DNA of 16,016 bases. It comes from CAYJAP01 sp964368425. GTDB taxonomy: Bacteria > Bacillota > Clostridia > Christensenellales > UBA1242. The notes beneath the pieces were generated by a model. It was not told the origin of the DNA. It made no database searches and saw only the letters and a program-made list of their open reading frames with translations. Positions 7,328-14,492 of the stretch are shown here, piece by piece. A program made the translations under genes and the position numbers. The DNA lies in the NCBI GenBank assembly GCA_964368425.1, contig CAYJAP010000015.1, forward strand, positions 1 through 16,016, written 5' to 3'. Position 1 is the stretch's first letter. The number at the start of each line of letters is the position of its first letter.

Positions 7328-8434
7328 TTAGTTGCTTTTCTGCCTTTCTTCCAACATCTTTTTAATCTTTTCTGAAGAGTCTACTAGCGGAGACATTGGC
7401 ACTCCTTGCATCAGGGATGAAATTATTTTACCCATGAAAGGAATGAGATTTACTTGGCAGAACCATTTTTCGCTCCCCATGTCAGGCAAGTGAGATAGGT
7501 TAGTAGAGTATATCTTTTTAATAACTCTTTGTTTGTGAAGCGCTCTAAATTTATCCAATCCGCCCGTAAAGAAAGCAAAACTGGTAATTACATATGTTCC
7601 TTTTGCGCCTAAGCTTTTTGCTTTTTCTGCGACATCAATTACTGACTCTCCTGATGCCAACATGTCATCTACTATCAATATGTTTTTACCCTTTAACTCA
7701 GCACCCATGTATGTGTGTTGAACAACAGGGTTTTTACCATCTACGATTTGAGTATAGTCACGTCTTTTATAGAACATTCCAACGTCTAAACCCAATATAT
7801 TAGCATATTTTATAGCTCGGGCCATCGCCCCTGTATCTGGACTAATAACAATCAAATTATCTTTATCTATCTTGTCTTCTTCGTTTTTGATAAAGTCTCG
7901 GAGAATAGGATATCCCGGGAAAAAGGAATCAAATGCCATGAGAGATACTGCATTTTGTATGTTGATATCATGAGCATCAAATGTTACGACAGAATGAACC
8001 CCCAGTCTTTCCAGCTCCTGTAAAGCTAATGCACAGTCGAGCGATTCACGGCCTAACCTTCGATGTTGGCGAGAAGAATACAGTAAAGGCATAACTACAA
8101 CAATACGATTCGCCGAGCCCGCTATAGCGGATATTGTTCTCTTTATATCTTGGAAGTGATCATCTGGACTCATATGGTTTATGTATCCGTTAAGCCGATA
8201 TGTGCATTCGTGGTTAGATATATCAGAAAAAATAAAGACTGTCTTATTTCGAACACTTTCTTCAAGGACAACCTTTCCTTCTCCGTTCGCAAATCTAACA
8301 GCCTTAGTTTTTATAATATAAGAAACATCTTCAGAATCTCCATTTTCTTTTTTTATACACTCATTTAGTTCTTGGACTCTGTCGGAAAACCCATGGAGAG
8401 AGATAATTCCAAATTCGTCACAAAGTTTTTTCAT
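7328..8434 (-). CDS. prs: Ribose-phosphate pyrophosphokinase, divergent long form
   Basis: It is predicted to make PRPP from ribose 5-phosphate and ATP, for nucleotide, His and Trp synthesis. The 368-aa product has the PRPP-binding loop LIVDDMLASGES (residues 253-264), the flexible catalytic loop in divergent form (118-131, LYSSRQHRRLGRES), and the metal-site His of TFDAHD (151-156). It is about 50 residues longer than the usual 315-aa enzyme, with an extended N-terminus (around 23-45), insertions and a different C-terminal tail. Since the loop differs from the standard YARQDRK form, a second canonical Prs may exist elsewhere in the genome. AAGGAG precedes the ATG at 8434, and a strong promoter and a terminator flank this single gene. 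Confidence 0.85.
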   Translation of the reverse strand: MKKLCDEFGIISLHGFSDRVQELNECIKKENGDSEDVSYIIKTKAVRFANGEGKVVLEESVRNKTVFIFSDISNHECTYRLNGYINHMSPDDHFQDIKRTISAIAGSANRIVVVMPLLYSSRQHRRLGRESLDCALALQELERLGVHSVVTFDAHDINIQNAVSLMAFDSFFPGYPILRDFIKNEEDKIDKDNLIVISPDTGAMARAIKYANILGLDVGMFYKRRDYTQIVDGKNPVVQHTYMGAELKGKNILIVDDMLASGESVIDVAEKAKSLGAKGTYVITSFAFFTGGLDKFRALHKQRVIKKIYSTNLSHLPDMGSEKWFCQVNLIPFMGKIISSLMQGVPMSPLVDSSEKIKKMLEERQKSN

Positions 8435-8462
8435 AATTTCTCCTTAGTAATCAAGTATAAAT

Positions 8463-8491
8463 AGTATACCAAATAAAAGTAAATAACTCAA
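8463..8491 (-). promoter_or_regulatory. prs promoter
   Basis: On the minus strand TTGAGT (8491-8486) and TATACT (8468-8463) are spaced by 17 bp. A TGG just upstream of the -10 gives an extended element. Confidence 0.72.
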
Positions 8492-8502
8492 CGATTGTTG
8501 AA

Positions 8503-8539
8503 TAAAAAGAAAAGGAAAATAGAATTTCTATCTCCTTTT
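8503..8539 (-). terminator. Terminator of the dfx-PH-dut operon
   Basis: On the minus strand AAAAGGAGATAG (8539-8528) pairs with CTATTTTCCTTTT (8522-8510) with one bulge, followed by a T-rich tail. It lies five bases past the dut stop codon. Confidence 0.78.
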
Positions 8540-8543
8540 ACAA

Positions 8544-9029
8544 CTATTTTTTATCCGTCTTTGACTTTGCAGTCAACCCCGTCGAACCGAACCCGCCTTT
8601 TCTAATTTCTGTTGGTGGAATTTCATTATCCACTGTGAGAAACTTGAAGAAGAACGCCTGTCCAACCTTTTCTCCTGCCCTTATTACGTATGGTTCTTTA
8701 CCGTAGTTGTAAAGTCTAAACCCAATGTTTCCGTCGTTGGATTCGTTTCCATAGTAATCACATTCGAACAGCCCTACTCCATTTGCGAGAATGACGTTAT
8801 TTTTACCCATACCACTGGTTACACAGATTATCATAGCCTCATCTTCATTGAACGCCGCCTTCACGTTAGTCCATATAAGTTCAGCAGAGTTGGGCAAGAT
8901 AGATACATCTATCGGACTGTATAAGTCATATCCAACTGAATGTTTTGTTTTTCTGATAGGAAGAATGATATCGTCTCTTTTAACACCATACTTCAGAACA
9001 TCCTCTCTAACTGCCTCAAATTTTCTCAT
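8544..9029 (-). CDS. dut: dUTP diphosphatase (dUTPase)
   Basis: It hydrolyses dUTP to dUMP and pyrophosphate, keeping uracil out of DNA and feeding thymidylate synthesis. The 161-aa product shows the trimeric dUTPase motifs in order: SVGYDLYSP (31-39), TSGMGKNN (71-78), NGVGLFECDYYGN (83-95, substrate-binding region), AGEKVGQAFFF (118-128), and RKGGFGSTG (143-151) at the C-terminus. Motif 2 differs from the usual SSxxxKG form, so the subfamily is divergent. The ATG at 9029 follows GGAG at 7-nt spacing. An upstream extension of the frame through the N gap is an artefact. It is the last gene of an operon starting at desulfoferrodoxin, and shares its product dUMP with the dCMP deaminase at 13628. 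Confidence 0.9.
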   Translation of the reverse strand: MRKFEAVREDVLKYGVKRDDIILPIRKTKHSVGYDLYSPIDVSILPNSAELIWTNVKAAFNEDEAMIICVTSGMGKNNVILANGVGLFECDYYGNESNDGNIGFRLYNYGKEPYVIRAGEKVGQAFFFKFLTVDNEIPPTEIRKGGFGSTGLTAKSKTDKK

Positions 9030-9077
9030 CTGTAATCTCCTTATAACAATTCTAATTATACTGTAAATTTCACAATA

Positions 9078-9177
9078 NNNNNNNNNNNNNNNNNNNNNNN
9101 NNNNNNNNNNNNNNNNNNNNNNNNNNNNNNNNNNNNNNNNNNNNNNNNNNNNNNNNNNNNNNNNNNNNNNNNNNNNN
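9078..9177. other. Assembly gap of 100 N
   Basis: Exactly 100 N, the usual placeholder for a gap of unknown size. The bases before it (9070-9077) and after it (9178-9185) are the identical octamer TCACAATA, so the two contig ends may overlap and the true gap may be small or absent. Confidence 0.95.
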
Positions 9178-9382
9178 TCACAATAAAACAGAATATAGGA
9201 ATTAGCAGAATCATGATAGGCCAACCTTTCGCAAACAGAACGAGAAAAGGAAAAAGACAAAAAGTTATAAATAGCAAAATACCCGAACAGAATACTGCCC
9301 AGTAAAATTTAGTCTTGCTCGGTTTTATAACACTTATTATTTTTTCGTCTTTGTCCAAAATATTTTCAAATATTCTTTCCAT
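9178..9382 (-). CDS. Small membrane protein resembling the N-terminus of a bacterial PH-domain protein (partial, runs into the gap)
   Basis: The visible 68 residues begin MERIFENILDKDEKIISV, followed by two hydrophobic segments (about 27-50 and 54-68). An acidic 'DEKI' start followed by two membrane helices is typical of bPH_2/DUF304 proteins, whose PH domain would follow. Here the frame enters the N gap. If the flanking 8-bp repeats are merged, the frame continues and ends after KFTV at 9056, giving a 72-aa protein without a PH domain. If real sequence is missing, the domain may be in the gap. AAGGAG lies 8 nt before the ATG and overlaps the end of the desulfoferrodoxin gene, 12 nt upstream, so the two genes are one transcript. 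Confidence 0.6.
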
Positions 9383-9394
9383 ATACCATTCTCC

Positions 9395-9778
9395 TTATTT
9401 TACCGCCGTATACCACAATCCATGTAGATTACAGTACGAGAAAACCCCGAGTGCTTTATCATTTGTTATTTTAAACTCTACGATAGGAGTTTCAGTCTCA
9501 CTTAATTGTTTACGCTGTCCGCCCTTCTCTGTTTGTAAATATATCCAGTCTATATGGTGATCAACTGTTGCTGGGTGAATAACCGCTCCAATCGTCACAC
9601 GCACGGTATTATCCGCAACTTCTACAACCGGCAAATGTTTTTCAAAAGGACCGTCTTCAGAATGTACCACCATTTCGGACATTTTCTGTCCGCAGCAAAC
9701 AACAGGAACGCCACTATCAAAAATTTTGCCAATAATGTTTCCGCAAATTTCACATACATAAAATCTTTTGTTTACCAT
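9395..9778 (-). CDS. dfx: Desulfoferrodoxin (class I superoxide reductase)
   Basis: It reduces superoxide to peroxide without making oxygen, a typical defence of anaerobes. The 127-aa product has the N-terminal desulforedoxin Fe(Cys)4 centre (Cys9, Cys12, Cys28, Cys29) and the catalytic superoxide reductase domain. The conserved Glu-Lys pair precedes His48 (46-48), and the iron ligands are His48, His68, His74, Cys116 and His119 (in HPATVDHH and CNLHG). Length matches the family. GGAG precedes the ATG at 9778. It is the first gene of an operon with a PH-like membrane protein and dUTPase. The promoter is divergent from the small lipoprotein gene. Confidence 0.96.
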   Translation of the reverse strand: MVNKRFYVCEICGNIIGKIFDSGVPVVCCGQKMSEMVVHSEDGPFEKHLPVVEVADNTVRVTIGAVIHPATVDHHIDWIYLQTEKGGQRKQLSETETPIVEFKITNDKALGVFSYCNLHGLWYTAVK

Positions 9779-9803
9779 AACTTTCTCCTTGGTTTATATT
9801 TTT

Positions 9804-9833
9804 ATTATATCTTTTTTGATAAGACGCTGTCTA
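9804..9833 (-). promoter_or_regulatory. Promoter of the dfx operon
   Basis: On the minus strand TAGACA (9833-9828) and a perfect TATAAT (9809-9804) are spaced by 18 bp, about 25 nt upstream of the desulfoferrodoxin start codon. Confidence 0.6.
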
Positions 9834-9920
9834 GCAATAGCTATCTCATTCTAATAAAATTTATAAATAAATCTTTACAATAAAATAAAAAGTTCAAAAG
9901 AATAACTATTTTTTATATGT

Positions 9921-9931
9921 TGTGGTACAAT
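9921..9931 (+). promoter_or_regulatory. Extended -10 promoter of the lipoprotein gene
   Basis: TGTGG followed by TACAAT (9926-9931) repeats the extended -10 form seen before galU (TGTGG TATAAT). There is no clear -35 hexamer. The GGAGAG binding site begins 11 nt downstream (9942). Confidence 0.55.
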
Positions 9932-9953
9932 ATTTATATATGGAGAGTGAAAT

Positions 9954-10346
9954 ATTAAAAGAAATACAATTGTTTCAATATTGTGTGTATTAATGCTAAG
10001 TATGTTCATCTTTACGGGATGTTTCAATGAAACAGAAGTCGACGGCGTGGCTTTAAGCAGGATTAAGTATTCAACTAGTGAAAAAATACCCTCGAGTGAG
10101 GACAATAAAAGCTTTGTAACAAAATTCTCTTGTAGAGTTCGTAATACAACCAAAGATGTTCTAGAGTTTGAAGTTACCTATTCAGCAAAGTATGGTGGGG
10201 TGTTCGGAAACACCACAAGAGAGTCCAAAACTGTTGTGCTTCAGCCTAAAGAGAAAAAAGATTTAACTTTCTCGCATGAGAGTGGATCTGATCAGGTATA
10301 TAGTAAAAATATATCCATTAACTCTGTTCGGGTTGTAACTCCTTAG
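9954..10346 (+). CDS. Small lipoprotein, probable ATT start
   Basis: The mature part has no known domain and may be an Ig-like surface domain. Read from ATT at 9954, the 130-aa product begins with Lys-Arg, then a hydrophobic stretch and the lipobox FTGC (residues 20-23), so it would be lipidated on Cys23 and anchored to the outer face of the membrane. GGAGAG (9942-9947) lies six nt before this ATT, and TGA at 9948-9950 closes the frame upstream. The first conventional start (TTG at 9981) lacks a binding site and loses the basic N-terminus of the signal. The mature domain is rich in Ser, Thr and Lys. The gene is divergent from desulfoferrodoxin and ends against the alkylation repair gene. Confidence 0.7.
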   Translation: MKRNTIVSILCVLMLSMFIFTGCFNETEVDGVALSRIKYSTSEKIPSSEDNKSFVTKFSCRVRNTTKDVLEFEVTYSAKYGGVFGNTTRESKTVVLQPKEKKDLTFSHESGSDQVYSKNISINSVRVVTP

Positions 10347-10357
10347 AATGGTCAATA

Positions 10358-10393
10358 AAAAATAAAACGGAGAATTCTCTGTTTTATTTTTTT
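10358..10393. terminator. Bidirectional terminator between convergent genes
   Basis: A 17-nt inverted repeat (10358-10374 and 10375-10391, one G-T pair) has an A run on the left and a T run on the right. It can end both the lipoprotein transcript and the alkD-like transcript. The alkD-like stop codon (10384-10386) lies inside it. Confidence 0.82.
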
Positions 10394-11097
10394 CTGTATC
10401 GCAATAACATTTCTTTGTCTTCTGCTGAAACTCTAAAACTATCTCTGCATTTTGATATCGTCTTATTAATAGTAAACTTATTTAAGTTGTGATTATCTAG
10501 AAACTGCAACGTTTTTTTTCGATGCCTTATAAAACATTCAGATATTAGCCATGCGTTCACCATGTTGACATAGTATTCGCTTTCGCCTTTAAACGTATTT
10601 AACACCGCAAATATTTCATCTATATACTCACCCTTTTGTGCAAACTGAAATAGTATCATCATGCCCGTTCTGCGTACGAAAGTTTTGGGCGAAGAGATGA
10701 ATTCCTGAGCTAAACTCCAAAACATTTGCTTGTTTTGCTCACTTATCTTGAATTTCAACAAGTCACAGCTAGCCCAGTTGTCTATTCTTTCTACATAGTT
10801 AAGCAGATATTTTTTAAATAATGTGAAGTCTTTAATCTTACAAATTAGCCCACCGTTGATAGCTGAAGTGGTAAAGTTGTGCCACATCCATAAATCCAAA
10901 AAAGACAGGAGATTACCTTTTGCGATTTCTCTCGTGATTCGTTTAGAGTCCGGCGAAGGCACAGCAATACAAGGCATTTGAGTGTTAAGAATACGCTGCT
11001 CCCACTGTCCTTTTTCTTTGCCTTTGCTAAATGATAGTAGATATTCCTGAAAAGGGATGACGTCTGCTTTCGTCCATTTATCTCTGGTTAATATCAT
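10384..11097 (-). CDS. DNA alkylation repair protein (AlkD-like)
   Basis: The 237-aa product belongs to the HEAT-like DNA glycosylase family that removes alkylated purines. The family pattern is visible: DNWASCD (residues 106-112; the final Asp is in the position of the AlkD catalytic Asp), then FVRRTGMMILFQFA, then a block with YYVNMVNAWLISECFI, and a C-terminal FTINKTISKCRDSFRVS segment. The visible W-x3-D spacing matches the family; the residues between differ from the common NWDxxD. GAGGTGA precedes the ATG at 11097. It is the second gene after the peptidase S51 gene (16-nt gap). Confidence 0.88.
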   Translation of the reverse strand: MILTRDKWTKADVIPFQEYLLSFSKGKEKGQWEQRILNTQMPCIAVPSPDSKRITREIAKGNLLSFLDLWMWHNFTTSAINGGLICKIKDFTLFKKYLLNYVERIDNWASCDLLKFKISEQNKQMFWSLAQEFISSPKTFVRRTGMMILFQFAQKGEYIDEIFAVLNTFKGESEYYVNMVNAWLISECFIRHRKKTLQFLDNHNLNKFTINKTISKCRDSFRVSAEDKEMLLRYRKK

Positions 11098-11113
11098 GGG
11101 TCACCTCTGTAAA

Positions 11114-11890
11114 TTACTTTCTTGTTTTGGTATTTATCTGTAAAAAAGCTGTTAAGTCCAACATCTGGTTATGTCTATTAATTTGGTAACACGTTCCATT
11201 GGCAATGTAATATCCCTTCCCGTACAAAGTAGCACCCTTGCTAGTTTGTAGTATATAACTCTCGTCTGGAAAACCTACAAATGGACGAACCTTACTATCT
11301 GGCAACATAATATCTTTAAAGACATGTAACCCGTCTAGCATATCCTCGCTATTCTCATCAAAATGAGGCATAATATTGATAGATGTTAGTGCCAACCCAG
11401 GAATGTACTTTTGGAAATTAGGGTCTTGAGTTTCGCCGTCAAGTTCAGGCTGGGCATATACTATCTCTGCAGCGTTCATGCTTCCGGCACTTCCCCCACA
11501 TACTACCCCTTTTGTTCTGTGAATAACATCTTTTAAATTTATATTGTTAAAAAAACTGTTTTGGCTAGGAACATGTCCTCCGCACAAAAATATAAAGTCA
11601 GCACCCAAGACTAGTTTCTCGGCATCGGCTTTTGTTCTACCATCTAAGATTTGATAGTTTTTGAAAGGCAGTGTTTTGTCGAACGACTCAAAAACAAGTT
11701 TTGCGTACATTTCAGTCCTTTCAAAATCATTTTCAGAGCTGGCAACAAATAAAAAGTTATCATACTTCTTTATATGTTTTTTGAAGTTATCTAGTATGTG
11801 ATTCTCGTTTCCGAAATTATGGGTGATTCGGTTACCGTTCTCATCTTTACTGTAGGTGTCTAAAGCACTCATTAGAAATAGTGTGGGCAT
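11114..11890 (-). CDS. Peptidase S51 family protein (peptidase E-like)
   Basis: The 258-aa product has the class I glutamine amidotransferase-like fold of dipeptidase E. The nucleophile elbow is GGSAGS (residues 132-137) with Ser134 in place of Cys, and FLCGGH (101-106) precedes it. A catalytic His is likely at 176 in MPHFDEN. Known members cleave Asp-X dipeptides or act as cyanophycinases; the substrate here is unclear. The start at 11890 was chosen because AAGGAG lies six nt upstream; an ATG 20 codons earlier has none and runs through a hairpin. It is followed by the alkylation repair gene. Confidence 0.87.
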   Translation of the reverse strand: MPTLFLMSALDTYSKDENGNRITHNFGNENHILDNFKKHIKKYDNFLFVASSENDFERTEMYAKLVFESFDKTLPFKNYQILDGRTKADAEKLVLGADFIFLCGGHVPSQNSFFNNINLKDVIHRTKGVVCGGSAGSMNAAEIVYAQPELDGETQDPNFQKYIPGLALTSINIMPHFDENSEDMLDGLHVFKDIMLPDSKVRPFVGFPDESYILQTSKGATLYGKGYYIANGTCYQINRHNQMLDLTAFLQINTKTRK

Positions 11891-11907
11891 GTATTTCTCC
11901 TTAAAAT

Positions 11908-11923
11908 GCTGATGTAAATCAGC
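11908..11923 (-). promoter_or_regulatory. Perfect hairpin in the leader of the peptidase S51 gene
   Basis: GCTGAT and ATCAGC form a perfect 6-bp stem with a 4-nt loop, 8 nt before the AAGGAG. It may mark an operator or an mRNA structure that influences translation. Confidence 0.35.
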
Positions 11924-12033
11924 TGTTTGTCGTTGGCTATATATTAACACCTTTGTAAAGACAAGTAAAGTAAGAATATAAATTAACTTATTAAAAGCTG
12001 TTATTATGAAAAATAATTTGGATATTTTTTGTA

Positions 12034-12044
12034 TGTGGTATAAT
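12034..12044 (+). promoter_or_regulatory. galU promoter (extended -10)
   Basis: TGTGG followed by a perfect TATAAT (12039-12044). TTTGGA (12017-12022) is a weak -35 at 16 bp. AAGGAG (12057-12062) follows before the ATG. Confidence 0.65.
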
Positions 12045-12066
12045 ATCTATTATATAAGGAGATTTT

Positions 12067-12918
12067 ATGAAAGCAGTTATAATGGCAGCGGGTTATGGTA
12101 GCAGGTTTTTACCATTTTCCAAGGCAGTATCTAAAGTGATGTTACCAATCATCGACACCCCAACTATACAGTTAATAGTGGAAGAGGCGATAGAAAGTGG
12201 GATAGAAGAAATACTGATTATCGTGGGCTCGAATAAAGAAGCAATAATAAAACATTTCTCGGAAGACAAAAAACTGTTGCATCGTGTATCGAGCAATGAT
12301 GAACTGTATGAAATAGCAACAAAAACTTGCTATACTAACGTAAAGTTCATAGAACAAAAGGTGTTAGACGGCACAGGCTCAGGGATGCTGTTGGCAAAGA
12401 AGTTTGTGAATAATGAGCCTTTCCTGTTGATGTTTGCAGACGACTTAATGATAGGAAATGGATCTCCCGTTTCCAAACAAATGATTGACTTGTTCAACAA
12501 AACCGGTAAAACTATTTTGGGTTGTCAGCACGTAGAGAAAAAAGATATAGTACAGTACTCATCGGTGGAATATAGCAAGAAAAGTGGCAGGGTGTATACA
12601 GTTACAAGAATTGTAGAGAAACCAAAGCTGGAAGAAGTCACTTCAACCCTATCAACCTTGGGCAGATATATACTGAAACCAAATATTTTCGAAGCATGTA
12701 GGAATTTGAAACCTACGAAAAAAGGGGAAAAGATTATCACAGATGCCTATGACATTCTTGCCCGACAAGGAGATGTCATCGCGTACAACTTTGACGGTGT
12801 GCGTTATGACATAGGTAATAAACTGGGATACCTAACTGCCATCTACGATTTTGCCACAAAAAATGAGCAGTACGGGAAAGATTTTATAAAATACGTACAA
12901 AGTAAAAATAAAAGATAG
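12067..12918 (+). CDS. galU: UTP--glucose-1-phosphate uridylyltransferase
   Basis: It makes UDP-glucose from UTP and glucose 1-phosphate for cell-envelope polysaccharides. The 283-aa product has the N-terminal nucleotide loop AAGYGSRFLPFSKAVSK (residues 7-23) and PI-x-D-x-P that follow the GalU pattern, the FADD metal site (near 121-125), VEKP (near 186) and GRYIL. The usual GLGHAV segment is here GTGSGML, a small deviation. AAGGAG precedes the ATG at 12067. The gene stands alone, with its own promoter and a perfect terminator that contains its stop codon. Confidence 0.93.
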   Translation: MKAVIMAAGYGSRFLPFSKAVSKVMLPIIDTPTIQLIVEEAIESGIEEILIIVGSNKEAIIKHFSEDKKLLHRVSSNDELYEIATKTCYTNVKFIEQKVLDGTGSGMLLAKKFVNNEPFLLMFADDLMIGNGSPVSKQMIDLFNKTGKTILGCQHVEKKDIVQYSSVEYSKKSGRVYTVTRIVEKPKLEEVTSTLSTLGRYILKPNIFEACRNLKPTKKGEKIITDAYDILARQGDVIAYNFDGVRYDIGNKLGYLTAIYDFATKNEQYGKDFIKYVQSKNKR

Positions 12919-12940
12919 AAATCTATCTTTTATTTTTTTC
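12904..12940 (+). terminator. galU terminator
   Basis: A perfect 15-bp inverted repeat (12904-12918 and 12923-12937) with loop AAAT and a T tract. The galU stop codon lies in the stem. Confidence 0.9.
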
Positions 12941-13046
12941 CATATATCATAAAGTACTTTAAATTATTTCACCCGCCGCTTCTGACCCGTTTTTCTACTC
13001 GTTTTTTTCTTTTATTAGTTATAGCGACTATACACTCTTGAAAATA

Positions 13047-13616
13047 TTATTTCTTTAGCACATCGACATCTTTTAAAAAGGCAGCTATTTGACTTTGTAA
13101 ATTTCTTTTACATCTATTATTCAGTAAGAAATAATCTCCACGGGCGATCGGTCCACCTTGTTCAAGCTTCTCTATCTGAGCATAGTCCCTTGATGTTACT
13201 TCTTCTTTTGTAAGTGGACGGATAGGTCTACTCTTTAAGCGTTGAACTCTTTTATTAAAATTAGTTACTACAGATAAGATAATAACCTTATCACCGAACT
13301 TTTCTTTTATATATTTGTATTCGCTCCATGAGTACAAGCTTTCAATACAAACATTTTTTCCTGTTGAAAGTGCTTTTACAATTTTTTGCTCACTCATTTT
13401 TGCATATATTGCCAAATCCCCAGTTGCACGAAGCTGCTCCCTAACTTTTCGTTCGTTAGCTTCATTAATTTCTAACCTTTGACGTTTTAACTCATCAAAA
13501 GTTACTTCCCCGAAATATACGTTTATAAAATCATGTTTTTTAAGTGTTTCTACAACTTCAGATTTTCCTGCTCCACACAGCCCTACTACACATACAATTT
13601 TTTGTGATTTAACCAT
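13047..13616 (-). CDS. P-loop nucleoside/nucleotide kinase-like protein
   Basis: The 189-aa product starts with a Walker A motif, GLCGAGKSE (residues 12-20), after a hydrophobic strand. It resembles the dephospho-CoA-kinase-like P-loop family (archaeal UPF0200): a short FGE-containing strand after the first helix, a VREQLRATGDLAIYAK block, an ESLYSWSEYKYIKEKFG segment, the lid region RPIRPLTKEEVTSRD, and a C-terminal LNN. This is a family-level judgement; the substrate is not known. The ATG at 13616 was chosen because AAGGAGG lies 5 nt upstream; the ATG at 13634 would place that site inside the coding region. It begins 11 nt after the dCMP deaminase stop codon, so they are co-transcribed. Confidence 0.75.
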   Translation of the reverse strand: MVKSQKIVCVVGLCGAGKSEVVETLKKHDFINVYFGEVTFDELKRQRLEINEANERKVREQLRATGDLAIYAKMSEQKIVKALSTGKNVCIESLYSWSEYKYIKEKFGDKVIILSVVTNFNKRVQRLKSRPIRPLTKEEVTSRDYAQIEKLEQGGPIARGDYFLLNNRCKRNLQSQIAAFLKDVDVLKK

Positions 13617-13627
13617 AATTTTCCTCC

Positions 13628-14113
13628 TTAACATTCAAAACTGATATTTATTTCCTTTTTATCCAAATGTAATTTTGTAAGTTTCACACCAGCATTCTCA
13701 AAAATCTTCCTACTAACTTTATTATTATCAGATTCTTTATACTTATCTGAAAGATAAATTACTTCTTTTATTCCAGACTGAACGATTGCTTTAGCACATT
13801 CATTACATGGAAACAACGCAACATAAATTCTACAGCCAGCCACGCTACCACGAGAGTTTAATATTGCATTTAATTCTGCATGAACAACATACGCGTATTT
13901 TGTGTCTATAAATCCGCCCTCTCTTGCCCAGGGAGTTTTGTCGTCACTACTACCAAGTGGAAATCCATTATAGCCTATTCCAACAACCCTGCTATCTTCG
14001 TTAACAATACAAGCCCCGACTTGTGTAGAAGGATCTTTACTTCTTTTAGCAGATAACATTGCTAGCCCCATAAAATATTCGTCCCAGCTAATATAATCTT
14101 CTCTTTTGCTCAT
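13628..14113 (-). CDS. Deoxycytidylate (dCMP) deaminase
   Basis: It converts dCMP to dUMP, a route to dTMP. The 161-aa product shows the zinc site HAE (residues 78-80) with PCNEC (102-106), and the GYNGFP motif (47-52) typical of dCMP deaminases rather than tRNA or cytidine deaminases. Length and the long central loop fit the T-even phage and ComEB-type enzymes. AAGGAGG precedes the ATG at 14113. It leads an operon with a separate P-loop kinase gene; tRNA-Arg is 56 nt upstream on the same strand with no terminator between, so they may be transcribed together. Confidence 0.92.
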   Translation of the reverse strand: MSKREDYISWDEYFMGLAMLSAKRSKDPSTQVGACIVNEDSRVVGIGYNGFPLGSSDDKTPWAREGGFIDTKYAYVVHAELNAILNSRGSVAGCRIYVALFPCNECAKAIVQSGIKEVIYLSDKYKESDNNKVSRKIFENAGVKLTKLHLDKKEINISFEC

Positions 14114-14169
14114 AATTTCCTCCTTAGATTTGTTAATTGGTGTAGGTATTACTTATGTATGTGTAAATA

Positions 14170-14244
14170 TGGTGCTCCCGTCAGGATTCGAACCCGAAAT
14201 CTAAGTTCCGAAGACTTATGTGATATCCATTTCACTACGGGAGC
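14170..14244 (-). tRNA. tRNA-Arg (anticodon TCG)
   Basis: Minus strand, 75 nt with encoded CCA (positions 14172-14170). Acceptor arm GCTCCCG/CGGGAGC, discriminator A. Anticodon loop CTTCGGA between TAAGT and ACTTA gives anticodon TCG, which reads CGA. The T arm has TTCGAAT. Confidence 0.95.
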
Positions 14245-14492
14245 ATGGGCTTGTGTGGTGTGAGTTTTTTATAAACAAATATTAAGTTGTAAAGGTGCTT
14301 TAATTATGGGAAAATGTATCTTAAATAGGCAGAAATGCTATTTGCGGTTGGATATTACCTCACCGACTTTTCTAAAGCAATTATAACATATTTCTAATAC
14401 AATGGTATAGTTAAGTTATATTTTTTTGAAATTTATTATCGCGACAGAATAAATACTTTACATAAAGCTTAGGTATTAATACAAAATATACT

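Noticed and set aside
9780..9815. PerR-like box upstream of desulfoferrodoxin
   Set aside because: AT-rich resemblance to TTATAATnATTATAA, but the half sites are out of register by one base.
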